A DNA stretch of 64,000 nucleotides. It comes from Microbaculum sp051390635 (GTDB lineage Bacteria > Pseudomonadota > Alphaproteobacteria > Rhizobiales > Tepidamorphaceae). The translations under genes were made by a program, and so were the position numbers. Shown piece by piece: positions 16,942 to 24,927 of the stretch; position 1 is the first letter of the stretch, and every line of letters starts with the position of its first letter. The stretch is taken from the NCBI RefSeq assembly GCF_051390635.1, contig NZ_JBPODT010000002.1, positions 248,001-312,000 on the forward strand, given 5' to 3'. The notes beneath the pieces are model-generated. The model had not been told where the DNA came from, ran no database searches, and was given only the letters and a program-made list of their open reading frames with translations.

Positions 16942-17727
16942 ATGCCGGACAAGTGGACTGACGCCGATGGCTACGAAATGTACGTGGGCAGATGGAGCCG
17001 GAAGGTCGGCGAGGGCTTCCTGGCCTGGCTCGATGCATCGCCGGGCCTGCGCTGGCTGGATCTGGGCTGCGGCACGGGTGCCCTGACGTCCCAGATACTG
17101 CGGCTGTGCGGTCCGCAATCGGTGGTCGGCGTCGAGCCGTCGGACGATTTCCTGGCGCTGGCGCGCCAGCAGATCGCGGACGACCGTGCCGAGTTTCGCC
17201 AGGGCTCCGGATCGGAGATCCCGATAGCCGACGGCGGCGTCGACATGGCGGTCTCCGGGTTCGTCCTGAACTTCATCCCCGACCCGGCGCTGGCCCTGAA
17301 GGAACTGATGCGGTGTACGGCTCCGGGCGGGACCATTGCGTCCTATGTCTGGGACTATGCCGGTCACGTCCAGTTCATGCGCACGTTCTGGGATGCGGCG
17401 GTCGCGCTCGATCCCGCTGCCCGGGAGCAGGACGAGGGCCTTCGCTTTCCGATCTGCCGTCCGAACCGCCTCGCAGAGGTGTTCGCGGGCGCGGGCCTGC
17501 GCGATGTCGTCACCGAGGCCATCGACATTCCGACGCCGTTCCGGGACTTCGACGACTATTGGCGCCCCTTCCTGAGCGGCGTCGGACCCGCGCCCGGATA
17601 CTGTGTGTCTCTCGACGACACGGCTCGCAACAGGCTGAAGCACCGCCTCCAGGAAATCCTGCCGACCGATTCCGACGGCATGATCCTCCTGGCCGCCCGG
17701 GCGTGGGCTGTCCGGGGTACGCGCTAG
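16942..17727 (+). CDS. SAM-dependent class I methyltransferase
   Basis: This 261-aa protein has motif I WLDLGCGTGALTSQIL (residues 34-49), motif II VVGVEPS, and the post-motif region VDMAVSGFVLNFIPDPALALKELMRCTAPGGTIASYVWD. It resembles UbiE/COQ5-like small-molecule methyltransferases; the substrate is unknown. GGGAGG at 16931-16936 precedes ATG 16942. The leader contains a 12-base direct repeat (CAGGGAGGCTCG at 16903 and 16929), which duplicates the ribosome-binding site and leaves a second possible start, GTG 16918, in the same frame. It converges on the GntR gene with only 21 bases between stops. Confidence 0.82.
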   Translation: MPDKWTDADGYEMYVGRWSRKVGEGFLAWLDASPGLRWLDLGCGTGALTSQILRLCGPQSVVGVEPSDDFLALARQQIADDRAEFRQGSGSEIPIADGGVDMAVSGFVLNFIPDPALALKELMRCTAPGGTIASYVWDYAGHVQFMRTFWDAAVALDPAAREQDEGLRFPICRPNRLAEVFAGAGLRDVVTEAIDIPTPFRDFDDYWRPFLSGVGPAPGYCVSLDDTARNRLKHRLQEILPTDSDGMILLAARAWAVRGTR

Positions 17728-17748
17728 GCGCAGCCTACGCGGTTCTGT

Positions 17749-18420
17749 CTATGCCGCTCCGTTCTGGCCGAGCGCCTCGATCTGGAGTTCGAGACCTTCC
17801 TGGATGTGATCGATGATCGCGTCCTCGGCGACGCGCGGATCGCCCGTCTCGATGATGTCGACGAGCTGCATGTGGTCGCCGAACGACTTGGACAGGTCGA
17901 CCTTCTCGATCGTGGCGAACAGATGGAACGAGATCGCCCGGTTCCAGATGTTGTCGAACATCTCCAGCAGATAGCGGTTGTCGCACAGCTCGACCATGCG
18001 GCGATGGATGTTCCGGTTCGCCTCGAAATAGGCGGCGACCGTCTTCGAGGTGATGTTTTCCTCTTTCCCGATGGTCGCGCGCAGGTCCGCGTTGATGCGC
18101 GGGTCGTTGCGCTTGGCGAGAATGCGGATGGCCTGGCCTTCGATGGCGGCGCGGGCCTGGTACAGTTCCTCGACCTCGCCCACGGACATGTCGTGCAGCA
18201 CGAACCCGCCGCGCGGGGAGGTGACCAGGATGCCGTCCTGTTCCAGGCGCAGAAGGGCCTCGCGCACGGGCGTGCGGCTGATCTGCAGTTCGGCGGCCAG
18301 CTTCTCCTGGACCAGCCGGTCGTTGCGGCCGACCTCGTTGTTGAAGATCGCGCCGAGTATCTGCTGATAGACCTCGTCGGCGAGTCGCCGCCGTTCGGCC
18401 TTGATGCTCTTGAGTGCCAC
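17749..18420 (-). CDS. GntR-family regulator (FadR/FCD subfamily), candidate regulator of the microcompartment locus
   Basis: This 223-aa protein has the N-terminal GntR winged helix LADEVYQQILGAIFNNEVGRNDRLVQEKLAAELQISRTPVREALLRLEQDGIL. A helical FCD effector domain follows (EVEELYQARAAIEGQAIRILAKR and EANRNIHRRMVELCDNRYLLEMFDNIW). Such regulators usually bind small organic acids or amino compounds and repress catabolic operons. It is divergent from glxB, and the 163-base gap contains the first of three matching palindromes (18539, 22899, 29843). All three sit over promoters of the locus, so it is the natural candidate for their binding protein; that link is inference. Confidence 0.88.
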   Translation of the reverse strand: MALKSIKAERRRLADEVYQQILGAIFNNEVGRNDRLVQEKLAAELQISRTPVREALLRLEQDGILVTSPRGGFVLHDMSVGEVEELYQARAAIEGQAIRILAKRNDPRINADLRATIGKEENITSKTVAAYFEANRNIHRRMVELCDNRYLLEMFDNIWNRAISFHLFATIEKVDLSKSFGDHMQLVDIIETGDPRVAEDAIIDHIQEGLELQIEALGQNGAA

Positions 18421-18538
18421 TCTCGGACCTATTGTTTCCTGCTGTCGCCGGCCCCGTCGGCGCGGGCGATTCGCCCGGATTCTAGCCTATTTGCACACCA
18501 AGCGATCACGCCGTCACGATCCCCCTTGCGTCATTTTT

Positions 18539-18558
18539 GGATACTGAATACAGTATAC
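18539..18558 (+). promoter_or_regulatory. Operator copy 1 of the locus, overlapping the glxB promoter
   Basis: GGATACTGAATACAGTATAC is an imperfect palindrome (arms GGATACTG and CAGTATAC, 7 of 8 paired). It overlaps the -10 of a plausible promoter, TTGCGT (18526-18531), 17 bases, TACAGT (18549-18554), upstream of the GTG start at 18584. The core CTGAATACA recurs at 22904 and, inverted, at 29849. Confidence 0.7.
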
Positions 18559-18583
18559 ATGAATTGCGAGGAGATGCAAAAAC

Positions 18584-19528
18584 GTGTGTGGGATCGCAGG
18601 TAGAATTCTCAGTGCCCCCGGGCGCGTCGGCAACGACCTCGTCGAGTTGATGGATGCTCAGGAACACCGGGGAGCCGACAGCACCGGCTTCGCGGTCTAC
18701 GGCATTCCGCGCGACGAGGGATATATTCTTCGCGGCATGGGATTCAACGAGTCCCGGCTGTCGGCGGATATGGAGGACTTCCGGCTGATCCTTCGGGAAC
18801 ACGGCGCCGATTTCCTCGATGAGCCGACCTTCGTCACCGGCGGCGCGGCGCATTATTGCGTCCGCATGGTGATCTCCGATCCGAAGGACCTTGCCCGCTG
18901 GATCAATGACGCCGACACCATGTCCGACCGCTTCGAGGTCCAGTCCTGCGGCCGGTCGCTGGAGATCGTCAAGGACACCGGCGGTTCGCGCGACGTCGCC
19001 GAGAAGCACGGCGTGCGCGACATGATCGGCACCCACGGCCTCGGCCATGCGCGTCTGGCCACCGAAAGCTCGGTGCTGCCGAACGCCAGCCATCCGTTCT
19101 GGGCGCGGCCGTTTCCCGACGTCGCCATCGTCCACAACGGCCAGATCACCAACTATTACACCTGGCGCGATCGCCTGCACCGGCTCGGCTATCGCTTCCT
19201 CACCGAGAACGACAGCGAGCTGATCGCCGTCTGGGTGTCGCACGAGATGAGCCAGGGCCTGACCCTCGACCAGGCGCTGAAGAAGTCGATCAGGGATATC
19301 GACGGCGTCTTCACCTACATGATCGCCGGCGAGGACGGCATCGGCTTCGCCAAGGACCGGTTCGCCATGAAGCCGCTGGTGGTGGTCTGGCAGGACGGTT
19401 CGTTCGCCGCCGCCACCGAGGAGCAGGCGGTGCGCCGGATCTACCCGGGCGAATGCGACGTCATCAACTACGACGGTCCGAGCCTGACGGAGATCTGGGG
19501 GGTGGGCAACCGGAGGGCCGCAGCGTGA
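18584..19528 (+). CDS. glxB: Class II glutamine amidotransferase, GlxB/MgsA type
   Basis: This 314-aa protein starts at GTG 18584 so that Cys2 (MCGIAG) becomes the N-terminal nucleophile after Met removal. Amidotransferase motifs follow: EHRGADSTGFAVYG, GLGHARLATES, FPDVAIVHNGQITNYYTWRDRL and TENDSELIAVW. Together with the next two genes it forms the split glutamate-synthase-like trio known as GlxBCD in rhizobia and MgsABC (N-methylglutamate synthase) in methylotrophs, where this subunit handles the glutamine/glutamate amino group. The next gene overlaps by 4 bases. An operator and promoter lie directly upstream. In this setting the trio may N-alkylate glutamate with an amine. Confidence 0.85.
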   Translation: MCGIAGRILSAPGRVGNDLVELMDAQEHRGADSTGFAVYGIPRDEGYILRGMGFNESRLSADMEDFRLILREHGADFLDEPTFVTGGAAHYCVRMVISDPKDLARWINDADTMSDRFEVQSCGRSLEIVKDTGGSRDVAEKHGVRDMIGTHGLGHARLATESSVLPNASHPFWARPFPDVAIVHNGQITNYYTWRDRLHRLGYRFLTENDSELIAVWVSHEMSQGLTLDQALKKSIRDIDGVFTYMIAGEDGIGFAKDRFAMKPLVVVWQDGSFAAATEEQAVRRIYPGECDVINYDGPSLTEIWGVGNRRAAA

Positions 19529-20217
19529 GCGAGATCGTCATCGACGTTGGCGATCGGCCGATCCGGGAGGTCAACCAGGATATCCAGGCCGCCTGCGCGG
19601 CCGGCGGCCCGATCCGCGTTCGCAACACGCTGTCGCGGCACAATCTCGGCGTCGGCCTGCCGCCCGGCGTGACCATCCATTTCGAGGGCAGCGTCGGCTA
19701 CTACTGCGCCGGGCTGAACACCGGCGCCACCGTCACCATTGAGCGCAACTGCGGCTGGGGCGTCGCCGAAGGCATGTCCGACGGGTTCGTCACCGTCGGC
19801 GGCTATGCCGGCATGTCCTGCGGCGCGGCGATGACCGGCGGCCTGATCCACGTGAAGGGCGATTGCGGGCCGCGCTGCGGGGTCGCCATGAAGAACGGCA
19901 CCATCGTTGTCGAGGGCAAGGTCGGCTACCAGTGCGGATTCATGGCCCACAAGGGTCGGATCATCGCGCTGGGCGGCGCCGGGGAATCCTGTGCCGACGC
20001 GCTGTGGGAGGGCGAGGTCTGGGTTGCCGGCGCGGTCGACAGCCTGGGCGTCGACGTCAAGGTGATCGAGCCGACGGCGGAGGAGGTCGCCGAGGTCGAC
20101 GCCATTCTCGAGCCGCTTGGCCTGAAGGACACGTCGCGCAACTGGCGCAAGATGATCTCGGGTCAGCGCCTCTGGTACTTCGAGAGCCGGGATGCAGGCG
20201 CATGGCTGATGATCTGA
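19525..20217 (+). CDS. glxC: GXGXG-motif protein, GlxC/MgsB type (glutamate synthase C-terminal-like)
   Basis: This 230-aa protein consists largely of a right-handed beta-helix like the C-terminal domain of glutamate synthase alpha subunit. It shows the repeating pattern GVTIHFEGSVGYYCAGLNTGATVTIERNCGWGVAEGMSDGFVTVGGYAGMSCGAAMTGG. It is a structural partner of the amidotransferase and the FMN protein, not a catalyst alone. GTG 19525 overlaps the upstream TGA, and the next gene starts 16 bases before its end, so the three subunits are tightly coupled. Cysteines are frequent in the helix. The start codon is chosen from this overlap. Confidence 0.85.
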   Translation: MSEIVIDVGDRPIREVNQDIQAACAAGGPIRVRNTLSRHNLGVGLPPGVTIHFEGSVGYYCAGLNTGATVTIERNCGWGVAEGMSDGFVTVGGYAGMSCGAAMTGGLIHVKGDCGPRCGVAMKNGTIVVEGKVGYQCGFMAHKGRIIALGGAGESCADALWEGEVWVAGAVDSLGVDVKVIEPTAEEVAEVDAILEPLGLKDTSRNWRKMISGQRLWYFESRDAGAWLMI

Positions 20218-21623
20218 ACACTCCCTACGAATACCCGTTCGACATGCCCTCCGAGGCCGACATCAAGTTCGGCGACGGGGCGATACCGGGCCGGCCCGCC
20301 GGCGTCCCGTCCTCCTATGACGAGGGCGGCTCGACCCGCTGGACCCCGGAGGCGATTTCCGAGGTTCATGCGCTGGCCCAGCTCGGCCGCTACCAGGTGC
20401 GCGGCTACAACACCTTCAACAAGCGTCTTCCCACCTTCGACGACCTGACCTTCGTGCCCGCGACGATGACGCGGCTTCCGCTGGAGGGCTATCGTGAGAG
20501 CTGCGACACCACCACCGTGCTCGGCGCCGGCCGCGGCCTCGTCGAGAAGCCGCTGGAGCTGAGGATACCGATCTACATCGCCTCGATGTCCTTCGGCGCG
20601 CTGTCGGCGCCGGCCAAGGCCGCGCTCGGCTACGGCGCCTCGAAGGCGGGCACGATGACCTGCACCGGCGAGGGCGGCATGCTGGAGGAGGAGCGCGAGG
20701 CATCCAGGACGCTGCTCTACCAGATGTCGCCGGCGCGCTATCGCATCGACCTCGACCACCTGCGCCGCGCCGACGCGCTCGAGCTGGTGGTGGGGCAGGG
20801 GGCGAAGCCGGGGACCGGCGGCCTGCTGCTCGGCATGAAGGTGTCCGAACGGATCTCCAGGATGCGCACCCTGCCGGTCGGCGTCGACCAGCGCTCGACC
20901 ATCCGCCATCCCGACTTCCTCGGCGCCGACGACCTTGCGGTGAAGCTCGAGGAACTGCGGATCGCCACCAACTACCAGGTGCCGATCTTCGTGAAGATGG
21001 GTGCGACCCGGCCGCGCTACGACGTCGCCATCGCCGCCAAGGCCGGCGCCGACGTGGTGGTCGTCGACGGCGCGGAGGGCGGCACCGGCGCCTCGCCGGA
21101 ACTGCTGCTCAACCACACCGGCATACCGACCATGAGCGCGATCCGCGCCGCGCGCGAGGCGTTGGACGAATGCGGCATGACCGGCAAGGTCGATCTGGTC
21201 GCCGCCGGCGGCATCCGCTCCGGCGTCGACGCGGCCAAGTGCCTGGCGCTGGGCGCCGACGCCGTGATGATCGGCAACGGCGCGATGATCGCGCTCGGCT
21301 GCAACTCGCCGCGCTATCTGGAGGACTACCAGAAGCTCGGCACCTCGCCCGGCGCCTGCCACCATTGCCACACCGGCCTGTGCCCGGTCGGCATCTCGAC
21401 GCAGGATCCGGAGTTGCAGAAGCGGATGCATGTGGACGCCGGCGCCGAGCGCGTCGCCCGCTACCTCGCGGCGATGACGATGGAGATCACCGCGCTGGCC
21501 AAGGCCTGCGGCAAGTCCTCCGTCCACAATCTCGAGGTCGAGGACCTGCGTGCCCTGTCCTTCGAGGCCTCCGCCTTCACCGGCGTCAAGATGGCCGGTA
21601 TCGACCGGGCGTACGACTGGTGA
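20202..21623 (+). CDS. glxD: FMN-binding glutamate synthase family protein, GlxD/MgsC type
   Basis: This 473-aa protein has a glutamate-synthase FMN barrel: IPIYIASMSFGALSAPAKAALGYGASKAGTMTCTGEGGM, then VVVDGAEGGTGASPELLLNHTGIPT, then VAAGGIRSGVDAAKCLALGADAVMIGNGAMIALGC. The [3Fe-4S] cysteine cluster reads CHHCHTGLCPVGIS. In N-methylglutamate synthase this subunit joins methylamine to the glutamate carbon skeleton. By analogy it may here join the locus substrate amine to glutamate, releasing ammonia. The gene ends the first operon of the locus and converges on the flavoprotein gene at 21719. Confidence 0.87.
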   Translation: MADDLNTPYEYPFDMPSEADIKFGDGAIPGRPAGVPSSYDEGGSTRWTPEAISEVHALAQLGRYQVRGYNTFNKRLPTFDDLTFVPATMTRLPLEGYRESCDTTTVLGAGRGLVEKPLELRIPIYIASMSFGALSAPAKAALGYGASKAGTMTCTGEGGMLEEEREASRTLLYQMSPARYRIDLDHLRRADALELVVGQGAKPGTGGLLLGMKVSERISRMRTLPVGVDQRSTIRHPDFLGADDLAVKLEELRIATNYQVPIFVKMGATRPRYDVAIAAKAGADVVVVDGAEGGTGASPELLLNHTGIPTMSAIRAAREALDECGMTGKVDLVAAGGIRSGVDAAKCLALGADAVMIGNGAMIALGCNSPRYLEDYQKLGTSPGACHHCHTGLCPVGISTQDPELQKRMHVDAGAERVARYLAAMTMEITALAKACGKSSVHNLEVEDLRALSFEASAFTGVKMAGIDRAYDW

Positions 21624-21718
21624 GGTGACCCCGTTCGAGTGGTGAACCACTAAAGTCCTGGTCGGCGAGTCTGGGGCGTGCCCCGGACGTGGTCCGGCGC
21701 GCGCGACGCCCTCGGGCG

Positions 21719-22858
21719 CTACCGCCCCGACGGGCTTTCGGCGGGCGACAGCTTGCGCCGGCCGGCGATCTTGAACCGGTCGGCGGTGCCGTATTCCCTG
21801 CGGCCGACCCCGGCGACGAAATCCCCGAAGACCGGCCCGTGCTTGTAGAGGTGGCCCGAGCAGCCGCCGGCGAGCAGGACGTTGTCGTGCTTGGGGTGCC
21901 AGTCGACGATGAAGTGGGTGTCGGGCGTCAGGATGATCTGGTTGAACTTGGAATCGACCACCTTCTGCCCGACCAGGCCGGGGAAGCGCTTGCGGATGTA
22001 GCTGCGCGTGCGCGCCAGCGTCTCGCGCCGGATCAGCCGCTCGTCGTTGTCCAGGTCGATCTTGTCGGGAATGACGACGGCCGCCTTGACGCCGGAGCCT
22101 TCCGTCGACGGCAGGCCGAACGACTTCTCGCCGTGGTCGATCCAGCACGGCATGTTCTCCTGGTCGAACGAGGCGTCGCCGTCCGGCGTCGAGGTGTAGA
22201 GCACGTTGACGCCGACCACAGCCGTGATCGGCTTGACCGTGCGCGGATACATGTCGGCCATCCACGGGCCGGTCGCCACCACGATCAGGTCGGCTTCCAG
22301 CGGCTTGCCGTTCAGCACCAGCCGCTCGTCGGCGTCCGTCGTCACGTGGCCGCGTTCCACCGTGCCGCCGGCGCGCTGGAACAGCTCCAGCCCCGCGCGC
22401 ACGCCGCGGTGGGCCATGATCATGCCGGCCTCCGGCTCGTACAGCGAGTAGGCGACGCTCGCGGTGTCGAACTGCGGGAAGCGCGCGGCGGTCTCCTGCG
22501 CGGAAAAGCGGTAGTAGGGCACGCCGAGCTTGTCAAAGGTCTCCGCGGTCGCGTCCTCCCAGTGGCAATGGCCCTGGGTCGCCAGGATCAGCGCGCCGCA
22601 CTCGTAGTAGAGCCGCTGGCCGATCTCGGCCTGCAGTTCCATCCAGCGCAGCCGCGCCTCGCGCGCCCACAGCGTATAGAACTCGTCGCGCCCGTGGATC
22701 GCCCGGATGACGCGGTTATAGTCTGTCGACGAGGCGCGCGAATGGCCCGGTTCCCAGCGGTCGATCAGGGTCACGCTTTCGCCGCGGCGCGCCAATTCCA
22801 GAGCCGTCATGACGCCGGCGATACCGCCGCCGACAACCACCGCACTGGGCCGCGCCAT
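21719..22858 (-). CDS. FAD-dependent oxidoreductase, monomeric sarcosine oxidase/N-methylamino acid oxidase-like
   Basis: This 379-aa DAO-family flavoprotein has the nucleotide motif GGGIAG near residue 9, then DRWEPGHSRASSTDYNRVIRAIHG, the sarcosine-oxidase region around the flavin (His/Arg before the covalent-FAD Cys in family members). The C-terminus reads LAGGCSGHLYKHGPVFGDFVAG, where sarcosine oxidases have GFSGHGFK. It should oxidise a secondary amine such as an N-alkyl amino acid, releasing an aldehyde. ATG 22858 has AGAGGA upstream; an in-frame extension to 23068 would run through the operator. It is divergent from the ligase gene and shares operator copy 2. Confidence 0.85.
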   Translation of the reverse strand: MARPSAVVVGGGIAGVMTALELARRGESVTLIDRWEPGHSRASSTDYNRVIRAIHGRDEFYTLWAREARLRWMELQAEIGQRLYYECGALILATQGHCHWEDATAETFDKLGVPYYRFSAQETAARFPQFDTASVAYSLYEPEAGMIMAHRGVRAGLELFQRAGGTVERGHVTTDADERLVLNGKPLEADLIVVATGPWMADMYPRTVKPITAVVGVNVLYTSTPDGDASFDQENMPCWIDHGEKSFGLPSTEGSGVKAAVVIPDKIDLDNDERLIRRETLARTRSYIRKRFPGLVGQKVVDSKFNQIILTPDTHFIVDWHPKHDNVLLAGGCSGHLYKHGPVFGDFVAGVGRREYGTADRFKIAGRRKLSPAESPSGR

Positions 22859-22898
22859 CGGGAAATTCCTCTTGCCAACACAATTTGATATGCATACT

Positions 22899-22918
22899 GT
22901 ATACTGAATACAAAGACC
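22899..22918. promoter_or_regulatory. Operator copy 2 between divergent flavoprotein and ligase genes
   Basis: GTATACTGAATACAAAGACC shares the 12-base core ATACTGAATACA with copy 1. Half-sites spread left into GCATACTGTATAC (22892-22904). A rightward promoter TTGATA (22885), 18 bases, TACAAA (22909) and a leftward promoter TTGTAT, 17 bases, TATCAA use the same stretch, so one bound regulator could control both genes. Confidence 0.65.
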
Positions 22919-22963
22919 GATCAACAATCGGCGAATAACGGTTGGCAAAGGCTGGAGGGGACC

Positions 22964-24259
22964 TTGACGCAATCGGAATTCGGCCTGCCGGAGGGCACGC
23001 ATACGGTCGTTCTGGGGCTTGGGGATCTGTGCGGGATCATGCGCGGCAAGCGCATCCCGGCGACCCACTGGGACACGATCTGCCAGTCCGGCAACGCGCT
23101 TTCAATCGCGCTCTTCGCCATCGACATGACCTGCGACGTCTGGGACACGCCCTACGTCAACTTCGGCAACGGCTATCCCGACATGCACATGCTGCCGCTG
23201 ACCAGGCCGGTGTCGCTGCCCTGGGAGCCGGGCGTGGCGTTCTGCCTGGCCCGCGCCGAGGGCATGGACCACAAACCGGTGCCGATCGATCCCCGCAACG
23301 TTCTGGTCCGGCAGATCGAGCGCGCCGCGGCGATGGGCTACGCCGTCAATGTCGGCACCGAGCTGGAGTTCTACCTGCTCGACCCCGAGACCCGGCGCCC
23401 CAGGGACAAGGGCATCCAGGTCTACGGCCTCGAGCGCGCCGCCGAGCTGGAACACGTGCTCGGGCCGATCCGCCAGCAGATCAACGAGGCCGGCATTCCC
23501 ATCGAGCAATCGAACCCGGAATACGCCCCCGGCCAGGTCGAGGTGAACATCCACTACGGCGACGCCCTCCTGTCCGCCGATCGCGTGGTGATCTTCCGCT
23601 CGTTGGTGAAGCAACTCGCCACGCACCACGGCTATCTCGCCACTTTCATGGCGAAGCCGTTCTTCGAGCAGTCCGGCAACGGCTTCCACACCCACTATTC
23701 GTTGTGGAAGGACGGCAAGAACGCCTTCGCCGACGGCGGCAAGCTCAGCCAGACCGGCCGCCATTTCGTCGGCGGCCTGCAGAAGCGCATGGCCGAGATG
23801 TCGGTCTGCGGCACGCTCACGCCGAATGGCTACCGCCGCCGCCAGCCCTTCTCCTTCTGCCCGATCAACACGACCTGGGGCCTCGACAACCGCACGGTGG
23901 GCATCCGCGTGATCGAGGGAGCCGACGCCGCGACCCGGGTGGAGAAGCGCGACGGCACCGCCGACTGCAATCCCTATCTGATGCTCGCCGCCGAGGTCGC
24001 CGCGGGCCTGGAGGGCATCGAGCAGGGCATCGAGCCCAGCGCGATGACCACGGGCAACGGCTACGAGGACGAGGCGGCCGAGCCGATCCCGGGCAGCCTC
24101 GACACGGCGATCGCGCTCGCGCGCCAGTCCGACTGGCTCAAGGCGCTGTGCGGCGACGACCTGTACGAGCTGCTGTGCCAGATGTGCGAGCGCGAGATCG
24201 AGTTCGTCAACGCGCAAGTGACCCCGGTCGAGATCGACCGCTACCTCGGGAATTTCTGA
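22964..24259 (+). CDS. Glutamine synthetase family protein, gamma-glutamyl ligase-like (GmaS/PuuA group)
   Basis: This 431-aa glutamine synthetase homologue has ATP/metal motifs VGTELEFYLLDP, EYAPGQVEVNIHYGDAL, ATFMAKPFFEQSGNGFHTHYSLW and RTVGIRVIEGADAATRVEKRDGTADCNPYLMLAAEV. It lacks the regulatory adenylylation region, as do gamma-glutamylpolyamine, gamma-glutamylmethylamide and isopropylamide ligases. It would ligate an amine to the gamma-carboxyl of glutamate using ATP. TTG 22964 is preferred because GGAGGGG lies 3-4 bases before it and there is no better in-frame ATG. Its stop is only 3 bases from the BMC-P gene, so the ligase is cotranscribed with the shell. Confidence 0.85.
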   Translation: MTQSEFGLPEGTHTVVLGLGDLCGIMRGKRIPATHWDTICQSGNALSIALFAIDMTCDVWDTPYVNFGNGYPDMHMLPLTRPVSLPWEPGVAFCLARAEGMDHKPVPIDPRNVLVRQIERAAAMGYAVNVGTELEFYLLDPETRRPRDKGIQVYGLERAAELEHVLGPIRQQINEAGIPIEQSNPEYAPGQVEVNIHYGDALLSADRVVIFRSLVKQLATHHGYLATFMAKPFFEQSGNGFHTHYSLWKDGKNAFADGGKLSQTGRHFVGGLQKRMAEMSVCGTLTPNGYRRRQPFSFCPINTTWGLDNRTVGIRVIEGADAATRVEKRDGTADCNPYLMLAAEVAAGLEGIEQGIEPSAMTTGNGYEDEAAEPIPGSLDTAIALARQSDWLKALCGDDLYELLCQMCEREIEFVNAQVTPVEIDRYLGNF

Positions 24260-24262
24260 GCG

Positions 24263-24571
24263 ATGAAGATCGCCCGCGTCACCGGAACCGTCACGGCCTC
24301 CGTGAAGGCGGCCCCGCTGACGGGGCACAAGCTGCTCGTCACCGATGTCGAGGACGGCGCGGGCAACGTGCTCGAGCCGGCGGTCGTCGCGGCCGACACA
24401 TGCGGTGCCGGCGTCGGCGATCTCGTGATGCTCGTCACCGGCTCCGCGGCGCGGCTGCCGGCGGCGGTCGCGGGCGTACCGATCGATGCCGCCATCGTCG
24501 CGGTGGTCGATCATGTCGATATCGCGGGAGGTCCGGCGAAAAGGGCCCCCACCAGGAGAAGGAACGGGTGA
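24263..24571 (+). CDS. Microcompartment pentameric vertex protein BMC-P (EutN/CcmL family)
   Basis: This 102-aa protein aligns along its length with EutN. It starts MKIARVTGTVTASVKAAPLTGHKLLVTDV and contains the signature DTCGAGVGDLVMLVTGSAAR and PIDAAIVAVVDHVD. EutN/CcmL pentamers cap the vertices of bacterial microcompartments, so this gene signals a closed icosahedral shell. It has a basic tail, KRAPTRRRNG. It sits between the ligase and the BMC-H gene with gaps of 3 and 1 bases, clearly within one operon. A single BMC-P gene is the minimum for a shell. Confidence 0.93.
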   Translation: MKIARVTGTVTASVKAAPLTGHKLLVTDVEDGAGNVLEPAVVAADTCGAGVGDLVMLVTGSAARLPAAVAGVPIDAAIVAVVDHVDIAGGPAKRAPTRRRNG

Positions 24572-24572
24572 A

Positions 24573-24881
24573 ATGGCAAAACCGGTCAGCGGACAGATGG
24601 CGCTGGGCATGATCGAGACCCGCGGTCTCGTCGCCTCCATCGAGGCGGCGGACGCGATGGTCAAGGCGGCGAGCGTGACCATCATCGCCCAGACCAAGTC
24701 CGGTGGCGGGCTGGTCTCCACGCTGGTGCGCGGCGAGGTCGGTGCGGTGAAGGCGGCGACCGATGCCGGCTCCACGGCGGCCAACAAGGTCGGCGAGGTG
24801 GTCGCCGTCCACGTCATCCCGCGCCCGCACGACGAGCTGGAAGGGATCATCGCGGCACTGGGCGGCGGCTCGGCCGACTGA
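24573..24881 (+). CDS. Microcompartment hexameric shell protein BMC-H (EutM/PduA type)
   Basis: This 102-aa single-BMC-domain protein is close to PduA/EutM: ALGMIETRGLVASIEAADAMVKAASVTIIAQTKSGGGLVSTLVRGEVGAVKAATDAG, then VAVHVIPRPHDELEGII. Hexamers of such proteins tile the shell facets. The pore segment KSGGGL corresponds to the KIGSGL pore loop of PduA, so the pore is Gly-lined and small. AGGAG at 24553-24557 supports ATG 24573. It is the only BMC-H in the window, so this protein alone would make most of the shell surface. Confidence 0.95.
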   Translation: MAKPVSGQMALGMIETRGLVASIEAADAMVKAASVTIIAQTKSGGGLVSTLVRGEVGAVKAATDAGSTAANKVGEVVAVHVIPRPHDELEGIIAALGGGSAD

Positions 24882-24927
24882 GTGACCCGGTGCCGCTCCG
24901 ACGTCTCGTCCAGGGGGATACCGGTCG

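Noticed and set aside
21669..21686. GGGGC/GCCCC hairpin between the convergent glxD and flavoprotein genes as a terminator
   Set aside because: The loop is too short and no T-tract follows on either strand.
20163..22265. 700-residue minus-strand open frame
   Set aside because: Antisense to glxD and out of frame with the real minus-strand flavoprotein; composition is low-complexity.
22859..23068. Upstream extension of the flavoprotein gene to an ATG at 23068
   Set aside because: The extension crosses operator copy 2 and the start of the divergent ligase gene and does not look like protein; ATG 22858 has a good ribosome site.
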